Of a stretch of DNA of 56,669 bases, positions 33,441 to 44,900 are shown in pieces. The translations under genes were made by a program, and so were the position numbers. Source of the DNA: Sporisorium sorghi. Lineage: Eukaryota > Basidiomycota > Ustilaginomycetes > Ustilaginales > Ustilaginaceae. Below the pieces are notes generated by a model. It made no database searches and had not been told where the DNA came from. It saw only the letters and a program-made list of their open reading frames with translations. Each line of letters starts with the position of its first letter. Position 1 is the stretch's first letter. Location: contig JALCCG010000140.1 in NCBI GenBank assembly GCA_023212695.1, forward strand, positions 1 to 56,669. Reading direction: 5' to 3'.

Positions 33441-36400
33441 TCACGACTCGGAAGAACAAAAGATCACCGCATCCTGTGGAAACCCTTCCTCCTCCTCCTT
33501 CTTCAACCCTCCCCCAACCGCACACTGGTGCAAATCAAACTCGACCGTAGCCATGAGCACGACCGTCTTGGTCTCGTCCTGGTTCTTGACCTCGTGCACC
33601 TTGACGGGGACCGAGACCTCTTCCATGCCGGACTTGTCCTGCGTGCGGCGGTCGGCGGGGTCGCTCGTGTTGGACGGGATGGCGGAGTGCACCGCGCTAG
33701 GGCGGACGCGCAGGATGAGCCGTTTGGACTGGTTGGGGCCCAGAGAGCACGTGACGGTCGAGGAGACGCGCTTGAGCTCCTTTGGCTTGTCACTCGCAGT
33801 GGCGGATGACGTTGCAGCCTCGCCATCTGGTACCGCTGTTGCCGCCGTCGCCTCTTTCGCAGCAGCCTCCCGCTTGTCCGCCTCGCCATCGCCTTGCGTC
33901 CCAGAACCAGCCGTCGAACCCTCCCCCGCCACCGCTTCCTCCCCGTCCGCCGCCGCCAAACTCGGCACCTTCACCCCCAACGCCGTCAACCGATCCTCAT
34001 ACTTCCTCACCTTATCCGCATTCCCCTTCCGACTCGCAATCTTGAGCTTCTGCGACAGATTCTCAATCTCCTCCTCCTCCTCCTTCGACAGCGTACCCCT
34101 TACCTCGTTATCGCTCGCCGTGCTCAGCCCAACATCGATCAAGCACCGTTGATGCAGCAGATCGTGCGAGTCAATCGCAATCACAAACGAACGCGACTTG
34201 GCCGTCGTGTTGGTCAGCACAAAGCTTTCGGGCGTCGAGAGCTTGCCCGGCGTGCACGCGCCAAAGTTGATCGCGCCCGGATCGACCGCAAAGTTGGGCG
34301 TCTTGCGCACGTTGGCCTTGAGCACCACCGTCTGGTCGTTGTCGCGGTCCGCCACGTTCTCGACCACCAGCTTCTCCTGGAAGGGGCCCGACATGGACGG
34401 CGAAAAGACAAACTCGACTTCGCGCTTGCCGTACCCGGGCACCACGCCGTAGCGTCCACTGCTGAGCTTGATGTCGCCGCTCGCAATGCTGCCGCTCTTG
34501 CGGATGCAGTAGCGGAGCGCCCACTCGCTGCGATTCTGGATGAGGATCTTGCGCGTCTTGGAGTCGCCCTTCTCCATATGGCCAAAATTGATGTGCGGCT
34601 GCCCCAACTCGAGCAGGCTGCGGCACGTGTTGCTTCGCAGCATCAGGTCACGCACCGGTAGCTCGTCTGCCTCGAGCTCGGCCATGCCCGAGAATTCGTC
34701 CGACTGCCGAACGATGCCCATGTCAAAGTCGATCAAGCGCATAAAGATGCGTGAGTCCTGCTTGCGCGCGTTGCCCTGAATGTGAGGTCGCGTGCTGCCG
34801 CTCGGATGGTAGACAGCAATGACCTGGCCTTCAGAGCGTGGAGCCACTTCGAGCACTTCTAGTGGGACCAGCTTGCCAGCATCGATGGAACTCTGCAGCT
34901 CACGTCGCAGGTTGATCTCGGCTCGCACAAACTGCTCTTCAGCCTCTGGGCTGCCGAGGAAGAAGGTGCTCAGCATGCTCGTCTGCGCCTCGACGGCAGC
35001 GAGCAAATCTTTGAGCGACATCCGCGACACGTCGACCGGATTCGAGAGGACGGGAGGCGCTTTGCGCTTGCCCGTCAATGCAGGCGAAAAGTGAACGCGC
35101 GCCGTCGCGTCGCCAGCCTTGCCTTCCTTTGCACTCTTGCCGTGCTGACGGATGGCCGAAGCAGGCTGCGACTTGGTGCCACCCGCGGTGCTGGCATGAG
35201 CAGCTTCCTGACCAGAGACACTGCGTTGCGTGGCATCGTGAGCGACGATATCGTTGGCCAGAGGCGATGGCAGGCGGGGCACCGTGGAGCCAGCTTTGGC
35301 AGCTGAAGTGTCAGGAGCCAAAGCGCCTCCAGATCGGGCATCTGTGGCCTTATCCTTGGCAGCCTGGCTCGACTTGAGCTTGGAGCCCGACTTTAGCTTG
35401 CTGCTACCTCCATTGCTGTTCTCGTCATCGGCTGCTTGCTTGGCACCCGTGGTCTGACCAAGACTCTTTGGCTTGCCGCCCGTAGTGATGTTTTCGAGCA
35501 GCGCATACTTCTTGCTCTTGGCAGGGATGCGCCGCGCATCGACGGGCGGACCGGTGGCAAGATCGAGATACTCAAACTCGCTGATCAGCGTGCGATCCTT
35601 GAATGTGACCGTCTTGCCGTAGCCGACGGTGATCCGGCCCTTGCCGCCTTTCTTGAGCGCCGAGACGAGGTTGATGGTGGGCTTGGGCTTGCCCAACCCG
35701 TTCGATTTCCTCTGCGTAGAGACGACGCTGCCGTCTTCCTTCTTCTGGCGGTAGTGGCTGTGCTTCTGCGCCAGTCGCCACGACGCATTCTCAGTACGCA
35801 CCGAGGTGGGTGAGTCGACCGAAATAGTCTCGAGGAAACGCTCCTTGAGATCGGCACCTTTGATCGAAGGCTTGCCCGACTTGGACTTGCTCGAGCTTCC
35901 TCCATTGGTGCGACCAGCGTTAGCGCCTTCGGACGCCTCTGCAGTGGAAGCTTGCGCATCGTTGAGCTGCGACTCGCTGTATTTCGAGACCGCCGTTTTT
36001 GCTTCGAGCTTGGGGCTGCTGCCGCGACTCGTGTCGGTGGGCGGTGCCTTGATGTACAGCGTGACGTCCTCGGGATGCGCCGGACTCAATTCGAGCGACA
36101 GCTTCTTGTCCGAGACATTCTCGATCGTAAAGGTGCGCATGCGCATCGAGTTGATGTCGACATCGCCAAAATCGACGTAGTTGGCGCCGGTGGGTGTCAA
36201 GATGCGGTAGAAGAGCGAGTGGAAGCTGATGCGCTGCTTGTCGACATTGCGAGACCGCACCTCGAAGATCTGGTCGCCCTGCCTGTTGAGCAGATTGGCC
36301 ACGGTGATCTGCTTGCGGTAGGTCTCGTTGACCCTGCGCGGGAACGACTCGACCTTCAACTCGATCGTCTGCAAAGCAGGGATGGCCACCTCGTCGCGGT

Positions 36401-39400
36401 ACATGCTGAGCACCTTGGAGACGAAACGCAAATCGACGCGCGCTGTCAGCTCGGATCTGTTGGTGACCGAGATGTTGGCCGACTTGCGTGTTCCCACCTG
36501 CACGTCACCGAGATCGATCATCTTGGGGGCGATCGAGATGAACGAGGTGCAGGTTCGGCTGTGACAGATGACGGTCCTCCTCTCACGACCTCCGCGGCTT
36601 CGCATGTTGGCGAGTCGGGCACGCGAGTAGTCCAGCGAAATGCGGAACGACTTTTCCACGAGCCGACCGCCGGTAAAGTCGGCGTCCCACGCAACACGCT
36701 CGGGGCGGTACGACACAAAGACACGGTACTCGCCACCGGGACGAAGCATGAGCTCTTCGAGCTGGTTGCTCTGTGCGTGCTCGACGTTGCGCAAGCCAGA
36801 AATGGCTGCACTTGTCGTGCTACGGTGCTGATTGCGGACGGAGGCGCTCGAGGAGCCGGCGTGAGACGAGCTAGCAGTATACGGTCCCGGGCGGCTGTCC
36901 TGAGACAAGGCTGTGTGTGCCGAGCGCGCCGAGTTGGCATCATCGTGGCGTTCCGAGTCGGCAGGACGACCACGCACGTAGTCGGACGAGTTCTGACTCT
37001 GCCGGTTGGTCGAGACGCTGGCCTGATCGAAATCGCTAGCGGCAGAGGCGAGCGACTGGGCTCGACCGGAATGGACGCGATCCATGAGGTTGAGGTGCGG
37101 CGTCTCGCCCTTGCCTAAGCGTACCGACTCTGCTGCAGAAGAGGCAAGCGGCGCACTGACAGGAGGCTGCGACGGCAGGGTGGCAGCGGGACGCACTGGC
37201 GAATTGGCGCGCGAGCCTGCCTGCGATGCCACCGAGGAGGCATCAACGCCGTCCTCGTCCGACTGCGCACTGCGCCTTCGACCTCGGAGCAGGTCGCACG
37301 CATCGCTGCTGTCTGTCGCTGGCAGCTCGAGAGCAGGCGGATCCACGGCTGCAGATCCCTTGGGCACGTGAGCGTGATGCGTGGGCGTCTTGGCAAGCTC
37401 GGAAGCCGTAGCACCTTGCTCACCTCCAGCATCCGACTGCCGGCCAAACTCGAACGCACTCGAAGCGCCGTCAGCTCCAAAGTCGGCACTGCTGCCGTCC
37501 GCAACGGACGACATGAGGCTCCGGTCGTCGGTGCTGGCGGATGAGAGCGAAAGATCGGCGATGTGGGCGCTGGGCGGGAGCTCCTCCTGATCCGGTGTAT
37601 CATCCTCGGCCTGGGGTGCCAACTCGGCCAATTGGAACATGACCTGGAAGCCCTTCTGCACTCCGAAGGAGACATCGAGGAGCACATCGGCGTTGTTCTT
37701 GAGCACAAGCAGCTGCTTGGTCCAGTGACCTCCATAGCAATCGCCAAAGTCGAGATAGTCTCCTGGAATCACAGACAGAGCGTCGTCCTTTGCAGTGCCG
37801 AGCATGTTGGCCCTGATGACGACGCGGATGCTGTTGGCCGAGTTGTGCAGCGAGGTGATGGTCAAGACTTGCTCGTAGTCACGACAAGGCTCCTGGGGCC
37901 TGAGCGAGACCTTGATCTGCTTTGACTCGAGACGAGCGAGGAGGAGGGGGTCATAGGAGAGCGCGCCCTGGTCGCCAGCCCAGACGGAGGGGACGGTCTC
38001 GTCGGTATCGGCTTGAGTGAGGCGGATGGGCGGCGTCTGAAGCATGTTGTCGGCATCCTCGAGCTTGAGCTGGCAGAAGCAGTCGATCTCGGAGAGGTTG
38101 CGCAAGGTCAAGGTTTGAGAATGCGAATGGCCGACAATGACGTCGCCAAAGTCGAGGTAGACGGCCGAGCCGTGGCTGGTCTGCGTCGCCGCGTTGGGGT
38201 TCATGGGGACGGCAGATGCAATGGCAGCGTCGATAAAAGGCCTGCAACACTGCGCAACGAGGGGGATGCGGATCTTTTGCACGTTTCGATCGTCAGGTTG
38301 GGAACGAAGCGCAGAAATGACGGACGAGTCGGCCGATGTAGATGCCGCTTGCGAGCTGTAGGTGCTGGTTGGCCGCGAAGAAGCCGACGTCGAGGCGGCC
38401 GAGGAAGAGGGTTGAGCGCTCTTGTGACCCGATGCGATTGCAGACTCGGCAGCGGCGCCATCTTGGCTGTCTTCTGTGGGGATGGTCCAGCTGGAGACAG
38501 CAATGGTGCCGCGAAGACCGAACGCAGGATGCAAGGGACGAGCTGTCTGAGCGCGGGTAGCACTTGGCGAGCCGTGCAGCTCGGGCGCTGAACGCGGCGA
38601 GGTGAGGCCAAACTCTTCCGGGACACTGCCGGTGCTGTCTTGGTCCGAGACGGCGGCGCTGAAGCTACCTTGATGCTCGCCAAAGGCAGCTGGCGTCGAG
38701 ACGGGCGAGATGGACATGCCCTCGTCCGGACGGGCCAAGAGTGGAGCAGGCGAGGCTAGCGAGTCGGACTGCTTGTTGGCAGTGTCCTGTGCGGATGGCG
38801 AGGAAGGCATCCGGTAAGGCCAGCTGCTGGTAGCACGCTCTGGTTCGGCCTCTTCGACAAAGGCGCCGGGTCTGAGCACGACGTAGACCTTTGTTGTTTG
38901 CTGTGGATCGAGGATGAACGAGTCTGCCACCTCGAGATTGCCCTGGAGGTGCCTCCATCCTCGCAGATTCTCCGGGACGAAGCCGCCATTCTTGGCCCAG
39001 TTGAGACCGTTGGAGGGCCAGACTGCAGGTTCGAACTCGTTCTGAGAGGAACGTTTGCGACGCATAAAGGTGAGCCCCTGGCGCAAGTCGGATTCGAGGC
39101 GGACGAGCGCGCTACGGTCTGTGCTGCGGTTGGTGAGCATGAGGTGGTGGATGCAGGGAGCATGATTGATGTAGCTCTGTTCGAAGCGGAGGCGGTCGGT
39201 AACGTTGACGGAGATGCAGGCAGGACCTTGCGACTGCACTTTGAGGTCGTCGGTGTCGATAAGCTGAGGAGGGCCGAGGTGAAGGAAAGCGGGAGTCAGC
39301 TTGTTGCGAGGCTGTAAAGAGGTGGCGAAGCTGGTTTGGGACGAGGTGTTTTGTGTAGATGCTACCGAGGAGGGAGGCAAGGAAACGAGCGAGATGCTGC

Positions 39401-39872
39401 CGCTGGATGAGTTTGTACGGAAACGAGTGAGTGCGCTGCCGGTGGAGCCTAAGTCGGAGGTGGCCAGAGTGTGTGACGGATCTGAATGGGGGTGGTCTGC
39501 GACGAGCGTGTGTTGTGTTGGTAGAGCCTCGGAAGGATCAATGCTGCGCAAAGAGGGAGATCCATGGCTGCTGGAGTGTGTACTGCCGGCTCGAGATGCA
39601 GAGGTGGAGCGCGAGGGATCGGTGATAGGATCATCGAGAGCAGCAGCAGGACGGACCGAGAGAGAACGATTGTCGCGTGCACCAATGACAGGGTTGGTGG
39701 AAGCGACCGACTTGGCGAAGGGCCGAGTAGGGCGTTCCGAGGCAAGACTCTGGCGATCACCGAGGACTCGCTCGAAGGCACCGACCCATTGGTGGCCTGA
39801 GGAGGAGTGCGAGTCGCCAGGCTCCTCGTCAATGTCGAAGCGAGGCGATTTGATAAAAGTGCTGTCGGACAT
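33441..39872 (-). CDS. giant ASH/HYDIN-like (MSP-fold) repeat protein
   Basis: 2143 residues, single exon, ATG at 39872. At least six Ig-like ASH/PapD-type units are visible, each opening with a hydrophobic-Asp-Phe-Gly-x-hydrophobic strand. They are YLDFGDVIVGHSHSQTLTLRN (about residue 571), YLDFGDCYGGHWTKQLLVLKN (705), MIDLGDVQVGTRKSANISVTN (1117), YVDFGDVDINSMRMRTFTIEN (1229), HINFGHMEKGDSKTRKILIQN (1759) and AINFGACTPGKLSTPESFVLT (1861). A weaker one may start near 229. Long Ser/Ala-rich and Lys-rich linkers separate them. A coiled-coil-like segment near 1930 precedes a final beta unit. In animals such arrays occur in HYDIN, CFAP and Cep192-type proteins of cilia and centrosomes. Here a membrane-contact, septum or spindle-pole scaffold role is only inferred. 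Confidence 0.85.
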   Translation of the reverse strand: MSDSTFIKSPRFDIDEEPGDSHSSSGHQWVGAFERVLGDRQSLASERPTRPFAKSVASTNPVIGARDNRSLSVRPAAALDDPITDPSRSTSASRAGSTHSSSHGSPSLRSIDPSEALPTQHTLVADHPHSDPSHTLATSDLGSTGSALTRFRTNSSSGSISLVSLPPSSVASTQNTSSQTSFATSLQPRNKLTPAFLHLGPPQLIDTDDLKVQSQGPACISVNVTDRLRFEQSYINHAPCIHHLMLTNRSTDRSALVRLESDLRQGLTFMRRKRSSQNEFEPAVWPSNGLNWAKNGGFVPENLRGWRHLQGNLEVADSFILDPQQTTKVYVVLRPGAFVEEAEPERATSSWPYRMPSSPSAQDTANKQSDSLASPAPLLARPDEGMSISPVSTPAAFGEHQGSFSAAVSDQDSTGSVPEEFGLTSPRSAPELHGSPSATRAQTARPLHPAFGLRGTIAVSSWTIPTEDSQDGAAAESAIASGHKSAQPSSSAASTSASSRPTSTYSSQAASTSADSSVISALRSQPDDRNVQKIRIPLVAQCCRPFIDAAIASAVPMNPNAATQTSHGSAVYLDFGDVIVGHSHSQTLTLRNLSEIDCFCQLKLEDADNMLQTPPIRLTQADTDETVPSVWAGDQGALSYDPLLLARLESKQIKVSLRPQEPCRDYEQVLTITSLHNSANSIRVVIRANMLGTAKDDALSVIPGDYLDFGDCYGGHWTKQLLVLKNNADVLLDVSFGVQKGFQVMFQLAELAPQAEDDTPDQEELPPSAHIADLSLSSASTDDRSLMSSVADGSSADFGADGASSAFEFGRQSDAGGEQGATASELAKTPTHHAHVPKGSAAVDPPALELPATDSSDACDLLRGRRRSAQSDEDGVDASSVASQAGSRANSPVRPAATLPSQPPVSAPLASSAAESVRLGKGETPHLNLMDRVHSGRAQSLASAASDFDQASVSTNRQSQNSSDYVRGRPADSERHDDANSARSAHTALSQDSRPGPYTASSSHAGSSSASVRNQHRSTTSAAISGLRNVEHAQSNQLEELMLRPGGEYRVFVSYRPERVAWDADFTGGRLVEKSFRISLDYSRARLANMRSRGGRERRTVICHSRTCTSFISIAPKMIDLGDVQVGTRKSANISVTNRSELTARVDLRFVSKVLSMYRDEVAIPALQTIELKVESFPRRVNETYRKQITVANLLNRQGDQIFEVRSRNVDKQRISFHSLFYRILTPTGANYVDFGDVDINSMRMRTFTIENVSDKKLSLELSPAHPEDVTLYIKAPPTDTSRGSSPKLEAKTAVSKYSESQLNDAQASTAEASEGANAGRTNGGSSSKSKSGKPSIKGADLKERFLETISVDSPTSVRTENASWRLAQKHSHYRQKKEDGSVVSTQRKSNGLGKPKPTINLVSALKKGGKGRITVGYGKTVTFKDRTLISEFEYLDLATGPPVDARRIPAKSKKYALLENITTGGKPKSLGQTTGAKQAADDENSNGGSSKLKSGSKLKSSQAAKDKATDARSGGALAPDTSAAKAGSTVPRLPSPLANDIVAHDATQRSVSGQEAAHASTAGGTKSQPASAIRQHGKSAKEGKAGDATARVHFSPALTGKRKAPPVLSNPVDVSRMSLKDLLAAVEAQTSMLSTFFLGSPEAEEQFVRAEINLRRELQSSIDAGKLVPLEVLEVAPRSEGQVIAVYHPSGSTRPHIQGNARKQDSRIFMRLIDFDMGIVRQSDEFSGMAELEADELPVRDLMLRSNTCRSLLELGQPHINFGHMEKGDSKTRKILIQNRSEWALRYCIRKSGSIASGDIKLSSGRYGVVPGYGKREVEFVFSPSMSGPFQEKLVVENVADRDNDQTVVLKANVRKTPNFAVDPGAINFGACTPGKLSTPESFVLTNTTAKSRSFVIAIDSHDLLHQRCLIDVGLSTASDNEVRGTLSKEEEEEIENLSQKLKIASRKGNADKVRKYEDRLTALGVKVPSLAAADGEEAVAGEGSTAGSGTQGDGEADKREAAAKEATAATAVPDGEAATSSATASDKPKELKRVSSTVTCSLGPNQSKRLILRVRPSAVHSAIPSNTSDPADRRTQDKSGMEEVSVPVKVHEVKNQDETKTVVLMATVEFDLHQCAVGGGLKKEEEEGFPQDAVIFCSSES

Positions 39873-40531
39873 GGTGTCGGGTGTGAGCTGGACAAGTTTG
39901 CTGAGAAGCTAGACTGTAAGCAGCAGAGTAGAATTGTGCTGTTGCGAGTTGACAGACGCTTGCTAAGAGTTGATGCGTCAAGAAGCGTCTGGAACTGGAA
40001 CTGGTAAAGGTCCGATCGGACGGCCACAGAGGGCGAAGACCGATTGAAAGGAAAGATCAATTCATCATGGTGGGCGAGGCGATGTTTTCCAAATGAGGAG
40101 ATGGAGGAGCAGCTTTGCGTACAGCTGCTCAGACCAAAGGAGAGGGAAAGAGTGGATTCTGCCGCGAGATCGATGCTAGCCAGCAACGATGAAGCAGTCG
40201 GCGGTGTTGTGTGCCTGAGCCTACAGACCGCGGATGTTTGCTTCCAGGACCGTCTTCTGTTGTTGCTGAGCTGGGTGGTGGTGGTGGTGGTGGTGGTGGT
40301 GGTGGTGATGGTTGCGTTACGACAACAGCCGAAAGGAGGATTGCTAATGGAGCTGAACTGAGCTGAAGATGAGTGCGACTCGGCAGTCAGCCGTTGGAGA
40401 AAGCGTTTTTGGGTGGACCCCGTTTTTCAGGACTTTGCGTCAGGACTTTGCGTCAGGACTTTGCGTCAGGACTTTGAGGTCTGACGACAGTGGCTCTGTC
40501 AAAAAGACACACGCAAGCACAGACGGGAAAG

Positions 40532-40564
<33 letters not shown>

Positions 40565-41161
40565 CTGCGCTGCTGCAACCGCATTTATTTTTTTTCCCCT
40601 TGGCCAAGTTGCGCTTCAACTCTGATTTCCGTCGAGTCCGTCGAGTCCGCTTCAGGTCAAGGAACAGCAAAAAACGCTTCTAGATGGCTCGAAACGGTTC
40701 CTCAGAAAGCCGTCGGTCGGGAGTGTCTTGCGCGTTGCTCGGACCAGCTTTGCCTCAGGGCGACGGCTCCGCGGATTCAGGCACATTGGTCGCTGTTCAA
40801 CTTGATCAACTGCTGATCACTTGGAGAGTCGGTTGCCGAGTGAGCTGCTCAGCTGTTGATCTCAAAAGTGTCGTGTCCCAGAGCTCCATGGACACCAATC
40901 TGTCAGGCAGCCAGGACTGCCGGTTGCGAGGCCGACTGCGGATTTGGACTCTTGGCTCGAGTCTTCGCCGTCAAGTTGACTTCTTGACGCGCGTCCCGAT
41001 CAAGATCGCACAGATCGGCTCCCGATGTGAAGCCCCTCATTTACACGAGCCTTGTTTGCGCGACGCGCAGGTCAAAAGTAACACGTTTCCATCTTGACCC
41101 CTCTCACCCAAACCTTTCCTTGGTCACCATCACATCACCCCGTACAAGAACACCACACACC
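39873..41161. other. divergent region between the ASH-repeat gene and CTF8
   Basis: 1.29 kb with no gene seen. Holds a GGT/GTG triplet repeat (about 40275-40306), a 13-bp tandem repeat (40428-40476), a 31-nt A tract (40532-40562) and a doubled GTCGAGTCC (about 40632-40649). Confidence 0.55.
40428..40476. repeat. 13-bp tandem repeat, 3.8 copies
   Basis: CAGGACTTTGCGT is repeated exactly three times and then partially (CAGGACTTTG). The copies are identical, which implies recent expansion or replication slippage. Confidence 0.9.
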
Positions 41162-41872
41162 ATGCGGATACACGTCAACCTCCCCCTCCCCGGGGCAAGC
41201 TCCAACTCCTCCAGCAGCCCCACCAGCCCCACCCTCTCGCAGGCCCCACCACCCCTAACCGCGCTCTCACCGCACGGCGAGCTCCTGCTCATCGAACTGC
41301 AAGGCTCGCTCGAGGTCGAGCACCAGTCGCCGCTCGGCGGCCAGACCCTCGGCACAATAACCTTCGACCCGCTGCGTCCCGACCGTCCCGTGCTCGTGAT
41401 CTCGCACCACCGGCTCGAGGGGAAATTCGTGAATCTGGTGCGGCCGCTCGCGGTGCTCGAGAAGAAGGTGCGGGAGGATCAGGGGCGTGGTGATAGCGAG
41501 GTGCTGCTTGATGTTGGGAATGGACTGCGGAGGGAGGTGAGGAGGGCCAAGCCGCCGGTGCAAGAGGAGGACGAAGGGGAGAAGAAGCGGGCGCGCGACG
41601 CGTTGGACTTCAGCTCGTCTCCGCCGCGCCCGCCGCCGATGAAGGCCAAGATGGTGGCGAGGGCGTCTGGGTTGACGGGTATCGATGAGGATGCGCCTAT
41701 CGCGGCAGAGCAGAAGCAAGACGAGCAAGAGCAAGGCGAAGAACCACAAACAGCAGTCTACTACGACGTGGTCAACGTCATCAAGCGCAAGATCCTCTTC
41801 TCGAAACGACCCGAACCCATCGTACGCCTCGATACATCCCCCACGGCTGTACGCACCACCAGCAAAGCATAG
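41162..41872 (+). CDS. CTF8: Ctf8, subunit of the alternative clamp loader Ctf18-RFC
   Basis: With Dcc1 and Ctf18, Ctf8 loads or unloads PCNA and supports sister-chromatid cohesion. 236 residues; the ATG at 41162 follows CACAC and matches the family start. The conserved core is ELLLIELQGSLEV...QTLGTITFDPLRPDRPVLVISHHRLEGKFVNLVRPLAVLEKKV (about residues 37-100), with the LEGK element typical of Ctf8. An acidic/Lys-rich linker separates it from the C-terminal VVNVIKRKILFSKRPEPIV segment, which in Ctf8 proteins mediates binding to Dcc1/Ctf18. The length exceeds yeast Ctf8 (133) because of linker inserts. It converges on URB2 with 110 nt between stops. Confidence 0.92.
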   Translation: MRIHVNLPLPGASSNSSSSPTSPTLSQAPPPLTALSPHGELLLIELQGSLEVEHQSPLGGQTLGTITFDPLRPDRPVLVISHHRLEGKFVNLVRPLAVLEKKVREDQGRGDSEVLLDVGNGLRREVRRAKPPVQEEDEGEKKRARDALDFSSSPPRPPPMKAKMVARASGLTGIDEDAPIAAEQKQDEQEQGEEPQTAVYYDVVNVIKRKILFSKRPEPIVRLDTSPTAVRTTSKA

Positions 41873-41982
41873 CTTCCGCACACACGCAATCGCAAACACA
41901 CTTTCAAACAAGCACCGCCATCCCCCGCCAATGCGGTGCATCCATGACATTCCATGAGATCCACATCGAAGCGAGACCGCTG

Positions 41983-44900
41983 CTACTGCCCCTTATACCT
42001 CTGCCCCTCGTACACCTCCCACATCCTCTTCATCAACACCCTCCCCGCCGCATCCAACAGCCCCACCATGGCCGCATCGCGCTGGTGGTGGCCCATGATC
42101 TCGCACAGCGTCAGCATGCCCGCGTCCAGCTCGGCCCTCACGTCGGCGGGGACAACAGCGTGCTGCGCGGTGAGACTCTTGAGGTACGCCACGAGCACGT
42201 AGGTGGCGTGCTTCGAAAAGGGGCGTGCTAGGGATTCTGCTTTCGTTCCTGTTGCGGATGGGTCGGAGGAGGAGCGTTTGCTCAGGGAGACGTTCTTGAC
42301 CACGAGGCTGGAGAGCAGGCGCGAGAGGGCGCGTGCTTGCTCTGCGCCCAAGGGGCTCACGAGCACGGGGTCGAGCCAGGCGGGCAGGTCGCGGCGCAGC
42401 TGTCTCCGCTGCACACCGGAAGCCTCGACCCTCCCCGTGCGCGCATTGCGCCTTAGTCGGCCGAACAGCCCGCACAATCTTGCCAGCAACCAGCCGAGCT
42501 GCGGCAGGAAGCCCAGCACCAGATCCTGCCTCAACCGCAGCACCGAGCCGAGCGTCGATACCATCGCCCCAAACATCCCCGTCCGCACCGCTGCCACCTC
42601 CCCAGACTGCATCTCGACCAGCGTCGCAGACGCCTCGTCCGCCATGCTCGGCCCGGCGATGCTCGAGAACAGCGCAAGCACCAAACCCATGTCCTGCGTG
42701 CGCAGCAGCATAGCGTGGTGGCTGCACAACGCATCGAGCGCCGCAGTGCACGCCAGCATCGAGCGCAGCTTGACTCGTCCACCACTGCAAAGCGCATCGC
42801 CGCTCGTGAGGATGGCGAGCCACGTGGACAGATGCGATCGCGCCACTTTCGATGTTCCCTCTGGCGCACTGCCGAGCACGAGTCCGACGGTGCGGATCAG
42901 CGCGGCTTCGTCGCCGTCCCTCGCTGCGGCTTCGTTGGCGTCGACAGCATCGACAGCGATGCTGGCAGAAGCGGTGGAACGGAGAGCAACCAACAGCTTG
43001 GAGAGCAGCTCGTCGTATTGGTCCGCTTCGAGACGCGAGACGATGCGCTGCACGCCGTCGGCGACGCGTCGCTGCTCGTGCAGACCGGGCAGCGACGCGA
43101 TCAGGGCCGAGTACGCCAAGCACGTAGCCAGCGCGGAGCTGCTGTTCGATACTGCCGCGCTGCAAGCGTCGATGCATCGCACGAGCTCGAGCGTCACGTC
43201 CGCTGCTGGTCGTAGGATCTTTTGTCGTGCACCGACTTGATCCATCGCGGCTGTCAGCACGTTCGCCCGCCCGAAGAGGATGCACAGCGAACGCACAGCC
43301 TGCCTGGACAGCACCTGTGACATCTCCCCGTAAGCTGCGCCATCTGAACCAACACCGCCGACAAGCAGACGAACCTCGCGCAGGTGGTATAGCGCCACAT
43401 CGAGTGCCTGAACCACATCGCCGACCGAGTCAAGCTGTGCAGATGACAAATCCAACACCGCCTTGACGTTGGCGATCGCAGCCTCTACGTCGTGGTCGTG
43501 CTGCACAACTTCGCCGCCAGACGTGTTGAGAGTGGCGAGCATCTCTTGCGCAGCACGCATCTTGAGCGTTACCCGGGCCTTGTCCGCTTTCGATTCCGCA
43601 GCAGCCTCGTGTCGAAGCTCCTTTGCGACCGCTAGGAGACGCTGAAGTGTGGCAGGGCTGTGCTTGCTGCGTGCGAGCAGGACCCGAACAGCAGCTTGGA
43701 CGGCAGCGTGCGACGCACGCTCCCAAGCCTGCTGCTGCTGTCCCTCGCCTGCACCGCTTCCCCCCAACGAATAGAACGCCTCGAGCGAGCCAAACAGATC
43801 CTCACCGCTGACATCGTCGCCCGTAGCATACTCCTCCAGCACCCTAGCCACCAACTTGCGCAGCTCGACCCACTGCTCCATCGACACATCCTCCGCCCCC
43901 TGAGCCACAATCTCACCGTCCAGCGCGAGCAGCGCCTTGAGCACGGGTCCGCGCGCAGCCCTGTGCACCCACTCGGACGGAGTCACGCACAGCGGTGCCG
44001 CAGACGCAAGCCGACGCGCGAGGCTCTGCTGCGAAGCGAGCTGCTGCTGCACGGCCGCGACGATGTGCTTGCGCCAGCGGGGCAGCTCGAGGAACGAGGC
44101 GTTGCGCAGCGCTGTTGAGGTGATGTATCGCATGCCGCTTTGCGCGTTGTCCTCCCGCAGACTTGGCTGTGCCGTCGCGACGATGCTGTTGGCAAGCACC
44201 TCGATGGTCTGCGTAGCTGCGATTGTCTCGAAGAGCGACGCCCACCGCGTGACGATGGCCATCCAGAGGACCTGCATCAGCTCGGCCCGGTTTCGTACGC
44301 GGGTAGGACAGCCGTTCCATGCACTCGCAGTGCCACCGCTCGTCGCCGATAGCTCGCGAAGCAAGCCCCAAACCGCACCTGCATCCTCCGCAATCAAGCG
44401 GCAGTACCGCGAGCCCTTCAAGTCAAGGAACGCATCCCTCTCAGCGCGCTGCAGCACGCTCTGCACGATCTGGAACTGCAACTGGCACAGCTCCGGGCCG
44501 GCATCCTGCACGCCAAGCAGCTCCATCAACGGATCGGCCCGCTCGTTGAACGCCTCTTCGAGACAGCTTAGACTCTCGGTCGGCAGAGACCCGTCGAGCT
44601 TGACCGGCTCCGAGGGATCATACCGCCACTTTTCCGACAGCAGCGCCTGCCTCACGCGCAAGGCTGCAGCGGCTACGCCGTACGTCTGAGCCGTGCGTGT
44701 CGACGAGAGGCACGCGTCGATGCATGGAAGGATGAGGGCGTTGTGCAGCTCTTGCGCTGCAGTGATGGCGCGATCACGGAACATGGGCGACAGGTGGACG
44801 CTCTGCAGAACCTGGGCTGCGATGTGAAGCTGTGCGATCAGTGCGGTTGCTTCGTCTGTTTGGCTCGCCTTCGCCGGGCCGGTTGAAGAGGTGCGCGGCT

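Noticed and set aside
40369..40683. Small open frame with 14 Lys encoded by the A tract
   Set aside because: It depends on the homopolymer and the 13-bp repeat; no family features.
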